In this document: positions 1 to 5,010 of the stretch, one piece after another | How positions within the stretch are numbered: position 1 is the stretch's first letter | Layout of the letters: the number at the start of each line of letters is the position of its first letter | From: Rhodobiaceae bacterium | Lineage (GTDB): Bacteria; Pseudomonadota; Alphaproteobacteria; MED-G09 | Length of the DNA stretch: 5,010 nucleotides | Assembly: GCA_002704345.1 (NCBI GenBank) | Contig: PAGD01000009.1 | Coordinates: 3,740-8,749, forward strand | Direction: 5' to 3' | The notes under the pieces: model-generated | What the model was told of the DNA's origin: nothing | The model's input: the letters and a program-made list of their open reading frames with translations, nothing else | Database searches by the model: none | Translations under genes and position numbers: made by a program

Positions 1-750
<750 letters not shown>

Positions 751-766
751 TCCAATAAAATAAAGT

Positions 767-796
767 AAAAAGGCCATCTTTTGATGGCCTTTTTTT
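767..796. terminator. Bidirectional intrinsic terminator between groEL and hisG
   Basis: Arms AAAAAGGCCATC (767-778) and GATGGCCTTTTT (783-794) pair perfectly around a TTTT loop (779-782). The core GGCCATC/GATGGCC stem is followed by a T-run on the plus strand (790-796). On the minus strand the leading A-run (767-771) becomes a five-T tract. It lies 16 bp after the groEL stop and directly abuts the hisG stop codon (797-795), so one hairpin probably serves both convergent transcription units. Confidence 0.9.
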
Positions 797-1772
797 ATAC
801 CCGATTAATACTTTGTCTTAAAATATTCCATGATTCAGATTCTTTATTATAAATAAAATTCGGCTGGCTGGTTCTAATTGGCCCATACCCCAAACTTGTT
901 AAATAAAGTGAACAAGAGGTTATTTCAGATATAGGAACTATTAATGATGTAGCCTCACCTAGGTCAGGAGACCCTTTAGAAAAAATAGCTTTAAATTTTC
1001 TGTAAAGATTAATTTCTAAGCCATCTTTATCATCAATATAATCAAAAAATAATTCTACTTTATTCATCGCTTCAGATCTTGCAGAAATTATTCTCAAAAA
1101 TTTTTCTACAGGCTCAAGGTCAACATCATCCCAAATATTACTTGTAGTTGAAAAAATACATGATTGACTCTCTAACATGACTCCATCGTTAAGAATTTTT
1201 AAGTTATTAGCTTCTATCGTCTGCCCCGTTTCAGTAATATCTACAATAATTTCCGAGGTTCCAGCGGCTGGAGATCCTTCCGTGGCACCCGCGCTATCAA
1301 CAAGTCTATAATTACTTATACCGTTATGTGAAAAGAAATTTCTGGTAATATTTTTAAATTTAGTAGCTACTCTTATTCTTCGATTATTATAAGAACGAAA
1401 TTCAGAAGCTACCTCAGACAAATCCTTAATATTCTCGACATCAATCCAAGAATTAGGAACAGCAACAACCACATTAGCTTTACCAAATCCTAATTTAGAC
1501 AACAGAACAACTTCTTTAGAGGCGGAAGTTCTGCTTTCCTCTATTAAATCAATACCGGTTATTCCCATATGAATATTTCCTTTTAGCAGCTCGCCCGAAA
1601 TCTCGCTTGCAGATAAATAAAGAATTTCTATTTTTTTTATACCCTTAATAAAACCTGAGTAAGTTCTATCACCTCCTGATCTTGATAATGTAAGTCCAGA
1701 ACTCTCAAAAAATTTATTCATTTGCTCGTGGAGTCTACCTTTAGAGGGTAACGCTAATAATAATGAACTCAT
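795..1772 (-). CDS. hisG: ATP phosphoribosyltransferase catalytic subunit HisG (with C-terminal extension)
   Basis: HisG joins ATP and PRPP to make N1-(5-phosphoribosyl)-ATP, the first committed step of histidine biosynthesis in the cytosol. The N-terminus (LALPSKGRL), GGDRTYSGF, LSASEISGEL, GITGIDLIEE and LGFGKANVVVAVP are family blocks. The PRPP-binding signature is at about residues 163-186 (ATEGSPAAG...VDITETGQT). The protein has 325 residues. The short HisG form that works with HisZ is usually 200-230 residues, so about 110 residues from ~212 onward are extra. As far as I recall, some alphaproteobacteria such as Caulobacter also have a ~320-residue HisG beside hisZ, so this is likely a lineage trait and not a fusion error. 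The start ATG overlaps the hisZ stop (ATGA). A strong ribosome site lies 8 nt upstream. It is last in the hisS-hisZ-hisG operon and very probably translationally coupled to hisZ. Confidence 0.95.
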   Translation of the reverse strand: MSSLLLALPSKGRLHEQMNKFFESSGLTLSRSGGDRTYSGFIKGIKKIEILYLSASEISGELLKGNIHMGITGIDLIEESRTSASKEVVLLSKLGFGKANVVVAVPNSWIDVENIKDLSEVASEFRSYNNRRIRVATKFKNITRNFFSHNGISNYRLVDSAGATEGSPAAGTSEIIVDITETGQTIEANNLKILNDGVMLESQSCIFSTTSNIWDDVDLEPVEKFLRIISARSEAMNKVELFFDYIDDKDGLEINLYRKFKAIFSKGSPDLGEATSLIVPISEITSCSLYLTSLGYGPIRTSQPNFIYNKESESWNILRQSINRV

Positions 1773-3127
1773 AACAGTTTCTCCTTAGCAATTACATTCT
1801 CAATCCTTTCCAAATTAAGAGCTGCGCCAAAGGCGGGAATATCGAGATTAGAACTTACAGACTTCATTAAATCGTCATATCGACCTCCGCCAGCAATATT
1901 AATAGATTTAGTTTTAATTGGACAATTATAGTCAAAAAGAAAACCTGTATAATACTCAACAGTTCTTCCTTTTTCTAATGAGAAAATAGAATCTTTAAGA
2001 TCTATCTTTAAGTCTAATATCTTATCAACTCTCTCATTAATAATTTCTATTTTGGCATCTAATTTAGAGTCAACATTCTTTAAAATTATCTTTAGTTTCT
2101 TAATAGCCTCTTTGGGTGAATCAGAGATTGATAAAAAATTTCTTATCAAATCTGAGGTGTTCTTTGATAGTGGTTTAATATTAATCTCTTGAGATTTTTT
2201 CATTAGTCTTTCAGTGATTTCTCTTACACTTCGACCAACAGGTGATTGATTTTCTGACAACCCAATTGTATCTCTTACAAAAACTTCTGCCATTTCTTGA
2301 TCTAAATCAGAAATTTTATAAAAAAGTTTATTATCGAATTTTTTCTTAACAGATAATTCATCTAATAATAATTTAAAATTCTTATCATTCCAAAATTTTG
2401 TTTTCAGCTGGTCTTTCCAAATAAGCGGAATATCTAAAACATCTATAAGTAGAGAAAATAAGGAAACATCGCCCATTGAAATATTTAATGTTTTTATTCC
2501 TGCCTTTTTTAAAGAGTCATATGTTCGATAAAAAATTTCTACTTCAGAATCAAGAGAGCTATCCCCGCCTATTGACTCAAGTCCAGCCTGACTAAATTCG
2601 TTAGGTTCGTTTGATGCAGGGTTTTGAAATTGAAAAACTTTTCCGTGATAGGCGTAGTTCTTTTTTTCTCCAGTAAAACCACTGTTTAAATAATGTATAC
2701 ATGTTGGTATTGTAAGATCAGGCCTCAAGCAAAGTCTTGTTCCACCTGGATCAGAAAAAATATAAAGTCTATCAGCAATATTTTCTCCCAATCTGTCTAA
2801 AACTTTATCTGCAGATACAAGTGTAGGGGGGTCAATTAATTCAAACTCATCACTAACTAAATTTTCCATAATATTAATGGAAATATCACTAAGAATCTCA
2901 ATAGGCCTAGAATCTATAGGGAGAATATTTCCAGAGATACCTCCAAAAATTTTTTCATCTATTGATATACCTCTTTCATTGCATAAAGATGCTATTTTAT
3001 AATGTAATCGTGCAGGAAAACCTTTTTTTCTATAATTAGAAACAGCTGACAAATTTACATCTAAAAGCTTTGCTAAAGCAGTTGTTCCGCCTAGTGAATC
3101 TATAATTTTATTCGTTTCATTAATCAT
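1769..3127 (-). CDS. hisZ: ATP phosphoribosyltransferase regulatory subunit HisZ with N-terminal helix-turn-helix domain
   Basis: HisZ is a catalytically inactive paralogue of the class II HisRS core. It binds HisG and mediates allosteric control, including histidine inhibition. Residues ~71-452 show that fold: RLCLRPDLTIPTC (about 131-143), a degenerate motif 2 (YAYHGKVFQFQ, 158-168), NEFSQAGLESIGG (176-188), the histidine-pocket loop EYYTGFLFDY (391-400), and motif 3 (GGGRYDDL, then PAFGAALNLERI, 431-442). The HisRS anticodon-binding domain is absent, as expected. In motif 2 the R and E of FRxE are both Q, which fits loss of aminoacylation. Residues 1-65 are additional: LGGTTALAKLLDVNLSAVSNYRKKG reads as a Cro/CI-type helix-turn-helix (recognition helix ~28-36), followed by FPARLHYKIASLCNERGI, typical of small alphaproteobacterial HTH proteins. 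HisZ is usually ~370-390 residues; this is 452. The ATG at 3127 has no clear Shine-Dalgarno; the next Met is residue 87, beyond the HTH. The frame is open throughout. Two palindromes lie just upstream. Confidence 0.93.
   Translation of the reverse strand: MINETNKIIDSLGGTTALAKLLDVNLSAVSNYRKKGFPARLHYKIASLCNERGISIDEKIFGGISGNILPIDSRPIEILSDISINIMENLVSDEFELIDPPTLVSADKVLDRLGENIADRLYIFSDPGGTRLCLRPDLTIPTCIHYLNSGFTGEKKNYAYHGKVFQFQNPASNEPNEFSQAGLESIGGDSSLDSEVEIFYRTYDSLKKAGIKTLNISMGDVSLFSLLIDVLDIPLIWKDQLKTKFWNDKNFKLLLDELSVKKKFDNKLFYKISDLDQEMAEVFVRDTIGLSENQSPVGRSVREITERLMKKSQEINIKPLSKNTSDLIRNFLSISDSPKEAIKKLKIILKNVDSKLDAKIEIINERVDKILDLKIDLKDSIFSLEKGRTVEYYTGFLFDYNCPIKTKSINIAGGGRYDDLMKSVSSNLDIPAFGAALNLERIENVIAKEKLL
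1781..1786 (-). promoter_or_regulatory. Strong ribosome binding site for hisG inside hisZ
   Basis: On the minus strand AAGGAG lies 8 nt before the hisG ATG at 1772. It is formed by the hisZ codons for the last Lys-Glu, so the coding end of hisZ doubles as the hisG ribosome site. With the 4-nt ATGA overlap this supports coupled, roughly matched synthesis of the two subunits of one complex. Confidence 0.88.
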
Positions 3128-3133
3128 AATAAG

Positions 3134-3148
3134 TTCATATAATATGAA
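3134..3148. promoter_or_regulatory. Palindrome 1 upstream of hisZ, candidate operator
   Basis: TTCATATAATATGAA is a perfect inverted repeat with 7-bp arms (TTCATAT/ATATGAA) around a single A at 3141. It ends 6 bp before the hisZ start codon. The one-base centre makes an RNA hairpin with full arms impossible, so a site for a dimeric DNA-binding protein is the better reading. It matches palindrome 2 at 14 of 15 positions. The protein that binds it is unknown; the HTH domain of HisZ is an obvious candidate (inference). Confidence 0.65.
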
Positions 3149-3164
3149 TTTATTATTTAAGCAA
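3136..3164 (-). promoter_or_regulatory. Weak candidate internal promoter for hisZ-hisG
   Basis: On the minus strand TTGCTT (3164-3159) and TATATG (3141-3136) are separated by 17 bp; TATTAT (3144-3139) is an alternative -10. Either -10 overlaps palindrome 1, so a bound protein would block it. A start site about 6-8 bp further on would leave almost no leader before the hisZ ATG, which would fit the missing Shine-Dalgarno. Matches to consensus are poor and the region is very AT-rich, so this is tentative. Confidence 0.25.
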
Positions 3165-3172
3165 ATTATTTA

Positions 3173-3187
3173 TTCATAAAATATGAA
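3173..3187. promoter_or_regulatory. Palindrome 2 upstream of hisZ, candidate operator
   Basis: TTCATAAAATATGAA has 6-bp arms (TTCATA/TATGAA) around AAA, centred at 3180. It is the second copy of the site at 3134-3148, 39 bp centre to centre, differing at one position. It directly abuts the hisS stop codon (3188-3190). The two sites therefore bracket nearly the whole hisS-hisZ gap, which is where an internal hisZ promoter would have to be. Confidence 0.62.
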
Positions 3188-4678
3188 TTATCTTGAAAGT
3201 AAGGATTTAATCTCAGTAATAAAATTCTCTAAAGAAACAGTTTTTTGAGATACTTTACCACTCCGCCATTCTTCGTTATCTGAAATTTCAGTTGATGCTT
3301 CCTTTCCCATCATAAGGTCCTTGATTGTAATGCTATTAGAGGCCTCTTCATCCTCACCCATTATCAGAGCGACTCTTGCCTCCCTCTTATCGGCATACTT
3401 TAATTGCGCTTTCATACCGCCATCACCTACATAGCACTCCGAAGGAATCCCAGCCTCTCTTAGTTGTGATGCTATTTTGTAATAAAGAGATCTTTTTTCT
3501 TTATCCATTACCAAAACAACAACAGATAATTGTTCTTTATTTCTATTTTGTTTTTTAAGGTATTTTAATGCGCTACTTAATCTGCTTACACCTACTGAAA
3601 TACCAGTTGACGGAACTCTGGCACCCTTTAGCCTTGTAATTAAATCATCATATCTACCGCCACCACCTACAGAACCAAATTTTTCTAAAGAATCATCTGT
3701 TTCAATATTAAAAGTAAGATCTGCCTCATAAACTGGACCAGTGTAATAACCAAGACCTCTTACAACTGATGGATCTATTATGATCCTTTTTTCATCGTAC
3801 TCTGCAACATCCGCTATTGATGATATTTTGTCGAGCTCTTCAATAGCTTCAGAAAATATTGCATTTGAGCCAAACTGATTTGATAGATTTTCTAAAGACT
3901 TCTTTCTACTTAAGCCCTTTGAGTCAATTCCATACTCTAAGAATAAAAGTATTTCTTTTATTGATGAACCGTCAAGACCAGCACCTTTTGTATAATCCCC
4001 TGATTCATCTTTACGTCCATCACCAAGAAGTTGTTTAACTCCGTCTAAACCTAAGCGATCTAATTTATCAATAGATCGCATGATTGCTATGTTAATATCT
4101 GATCCGGGTTTATTTCCCGATATAGCTAAGCTATCAATTACACCATCTAAAATTTTTCTATTATTAAGACGTATTACATAATCCCCTCTCTCGATACCTG
4201 TACTTTCAATAGCATCTGAAAACATCATACACATTTCTGCATCTGAGAGAGCATTCTCACTTCCAATAGTATCGGCATCAATTTGAAAGAATTGCCTGAA
4301 TCTTCCTGGACCAGGCTTTTCATTCCTAAAAACCCACCCTGATTGATACCTTCGGAATGGCTTTGGTAATGAGTCGTAATTTTCTGCCACATATCTTGCT
4401 AAACCAGAGGTTAAGTCATACCTCAGAGAAACCCATTTACTGTCATCATCTTGAAAAGAAAAAACACCCTCATTTGGCCTATCCTGATCAGGCAAAAAAG
4501 ATCCTATAACGTCAGAATATTCTATTATTCCTGTTTCCAAAGCATCAAACCCATAAAGACCATAAGTTTTTTGAATAGAGTTTCTTAATCGATTTAATTC
4601 AGCAAGGTCATTACCAGATAAATCCTCAAAACCTCTTGGTCGTTGTGGCTTAATTTTTTTCTTTTTTTCCGAACTCAC
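3188..4678 (-). CDS. hisS: Histidyl-tRNA synthetase, alphaproteobacterial type, GTG start
   Basis: This cytosolic class II synthetase charges tRNA-His with histidine. With the GTG start at 4678 it has 496 residues. Domains: catalytic core with motif 1 (QRPRGFEDLSG onward, ~12-60), LRYDLTSGLARYVAEN (85-100), motif 2 (GWVFRNEKPGPGRFRQFFQ, 114-132), the insertion region (~165-290), the histidine-pocket loop VRGLGYYTGPVYEA (306-319), and motif 3 (GGGGRYDDL, then STGISVGVSRL, 338-367). A C-terminal anticodon-binding domain follows (~384-495; VVVLVMDKEK, MKAQLKYADKR). GTG is preferred because GGAG (4688-4685) lies 6 nt upstream and homology begins just after it. A TTG 16 codons further upstream (4726) is in frame but adds only an unrelated hydrophobic stretch and has no good ribosome site. 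First gene of the operon; hisZ, its non-catalytic paralogue, follows after 60 bp. The motif 2 sequence differs from the E. coli type (FRHERPQKGRYRQF). Confidence 0.96.
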   Translation of the reverse strand: MSSEKKKKIKPQRPRGFEDLSGNDLAELNRLRNSIQKTYGLYGFDALETGIIEYSDVIGSFLPDQDRPNEGVFSFQDDDSKWVSLRYDLTSGLARYVAENYDSLPKPFRRYQSGWVFRNEKPGPGRFRQFFQIDADTIGSENALSDAEMCMMFSDAIESTGIERGDYVIRLNNRKILDGVIDSLAISGNKPGSDINIAIMRSIDKLDRLGLDGVKQLLGDGRKDESGDYTKGAGLDGSSIKEILLFLEYGIDSKGLSRKKSLENLSNQFGSNAIFSEAIEELDKISSIADVAEYDEKRIIIDPSVVRGLGYYTGPVYEADLTFNIETDDSLEKFGSVGGGGRYDDLITRLKGARVPSTGISVGVSRLSSALKYLKKQNRNKEQLSVVVLVMDKEKRSLYYKIASQLREAGIPSECYVGDGGMKAQLKYADKREARVALIMGEDEEASNSITIKDLMMGKEASTEISDNEEWRSGKVSQKTVSLENFITEIKSLLSR

Positions 4679-4684
4679 GGCATA

Positions 4685-4688
4685 CTCC
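4685..4688 (-). promoter_or_regulatory. Ribosome binding site deciding the hisS GTG start
   Basis: Minus-strand GGAG, preceded by a nine-T run, lies 6 nt before the GTG at 4678-4676. The spacer also contains ATG CCG TGA, a two-codon frame whose stop overlaps the GTG. The ATG is only 1 nt from GGAG, too close to be used well, so GTG is the best-supported start. Confidence 0.75.
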
Positions 4689-4774
4689 AAAAAAAAATTT
4701 AGAATCAGATAAATATCATTATCCAAATAATTATTCTATGATATACCTTCCATTAATAATTATCTAAAAAAATT

Positions 4775-4780
4775 AAGGAA
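4775..4780 (+). promoter_or_regulatory. Ribosome binding site of aceB
   Basis: AAGGAA, extending into AAG, lies 6 nt before the ATG at 4787. Purine content and spacing fix this ATG as the malate synthase start. Confidence 0.8.
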
Positions 4781-4786
4781 AAGTTT

Positions 4787-5010
4787 ATGTCATTAAATTT
4801 AGACACACCAGCTGGTTTAGAAATTCTTGGAACTGATTATCCAGGAATAGAAAAGATACTTACAAAAGAATGCCTTACATTGATTGTGGAACTTGAACGT
4901 GAGTTTAAAAGGGAAAGGCTTGGAGTTCTTCAGGAAAGATTAAGAAAGCAATTTGACTTAGATAATGGAGGTCTACCTGATTTTTTAGAAGAGACTAAAT
5001 CAATAAGAGA
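4787..5010 (+). CDS. aceB: Malate synthase A, N-terminal part, 3' end outside window
   Basis: Malate synthase condenses glyoxylate with acetyl-CoA to give malate, the second step of the glyoxylate shunt, in the cytosol. Only the first 74 codons are present; the frame runs open through the right edge. The identifying block is ILTKECLTLIVELEREF followed by ...LRKQFDLDNGGLPDFLEETKSIR. It lines up with the E. coli AceB N-terminus as I recall it (ILTAEAVEFLTELVTHF ... DIDNGTLPDFISETASIRD). This block belongs to the ~530-residue A isoform, not the longer G isoform. The catalytic barrel lies outside the window, so activity cannot be judged. The gene is divergent from hisS and shares a 108-bp gap with it; no functional link to histidine metabolism is evident. 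An isocitrate lyase gene may lie nearby, but that cannot be seen here. Confidence 0.88.
   Translation, partial: MSLNLDTPAGLEILGTDYPGIEKILTKECLTLIVELEREFKRERLGVLQERLRKQFDLDNGGLPDFLEETKSIR

Larger units (their letters stand above)
4679..4786. promoter_or_regulatory. Divergent promoter region between hisS and aceB
   Basis: This 108-bp, very AT-rich gap must hold the promoters of both divergent genes. For aceB the best -10 is TATGAT (4737-4742), 5 of 6 to consensus, without a recognisable -35. On the minus strand TAGAAT (4738-4733) or GATAAT (4723-4718) could serve hisS, also without a convincing -35. AATAATTATT (4726-4735) is a perfect 10-bp palindrome and AATAATTAT recurs at 4755-4763, but such words are common in DNA this AT-rich. 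I see no histidine-codon leader peptide, attenuator hairpin, T-box or riboswitch. Confidence 0.5.

Noticed and set aside
1565..1580. ATATGAAT half-site inside hisG
   Set aside because: It lacks the other arm of the palindrome and lies in coding sequence, so it is likely chance.
3376..3558. Plus-strand open frame of 60 residues
   Set aside because: It lies fully inside hisS on the opposite strand, has no ribosome site, and its low-complexity sequence resembles no family; it is a shadow of the hisS coding bias.
4675..4683. Two-codon frame ATG CCG TGA overlapping the hisS start
   Set aside because: The ATG is 1 nt from the GGAG and the frame is too short to call; probably chance, though a start-stop effect cannot be excluded.
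4676..4726. Longer hisS form starting at TTG 4726
   Set aside because: The additional 16 residues match nothing in HisRS and have no good ribosome site, while the GTG at 4678 has GGAG at proper spacing.
4726..4763. Repeated AATAATTAT words as operator sites in the hisS-aceB gap
   Set aside because: They contain only A and T in an extremely AT-rich gap and are not set apart from background, unlike the hisZ palindromes, which have fixed C/G positions.
4679..4786. Histidine attenuator or T-box upstream of hisS
   Set aside because: No run of histidine codons in any short frame, no terminator hairpin and no T-box-like conserved sequence can be found.

Overview
The window looks like chromosomal DNA from an AT-rich, compact-genome alphaproteobacterium. 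The supporting signs are the strong A/T bias at third codon positions, short intergenic gaps, the gene order hisS-hisZ-hisG (an arrangement I know from Rhizobiales and relatives), and an alphaproteobacterial type of HisRS (motif 2 FRNEKPGPGRFRQF). A marine streamlined lineage is plausible, but the window alone cannot fix the genus. There are no mobile elements, CRISPR arrays, tRNAs or rRNAs.

Layout: (1) positions 1-750 (+) hold the C-terminal 249 codons of groEL, ending in a perfect five-copy 9-bp tandem repeat that encodes the Met-Gly-Gly tail. (2) Positions 767-796 hold a compact hairpin with T-tracts on both strands. It can end transcription of groEL from the left and of the histidine operon from the right. 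(3) Positions 795-4678 (-) hold a three-gene operon, transcribed hisS > hisZ > hisG. hisZ and hisG overlap by ATGA; hisS and hisZ are separated by 60 bp. (4) Positions 4679-4786 are a divergent regulatory gap. (5) From 4787 (+) to the right edge is the 5' end of a malate synthase A gene (aceB).

How the genes work together: HisG with HisZ catalyses and feedback-controls the first step of histidine biosynthesis, and HisS charges tRNA-His with the product. GroEL and malate synthase are unrelated neighbours.

The most notable feature is HisZ. It carries an extra N-terminal domain of about 65 residues that reads as a helix-turn-helix DNA-binding domain. In the 60-bp gap just upstream of this gene lie two near-identical 15-bp palindromes, TTCATAWAATATGAA, centred 39 bp apart. 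Together they suggest a histidine-responsive autoregulator in which the HisZ regulatory subunit is also the repressor or activator of its own hisZ-hisG transcript. The fusion and the palindromes are seen directly; the regulatory link is inferred.
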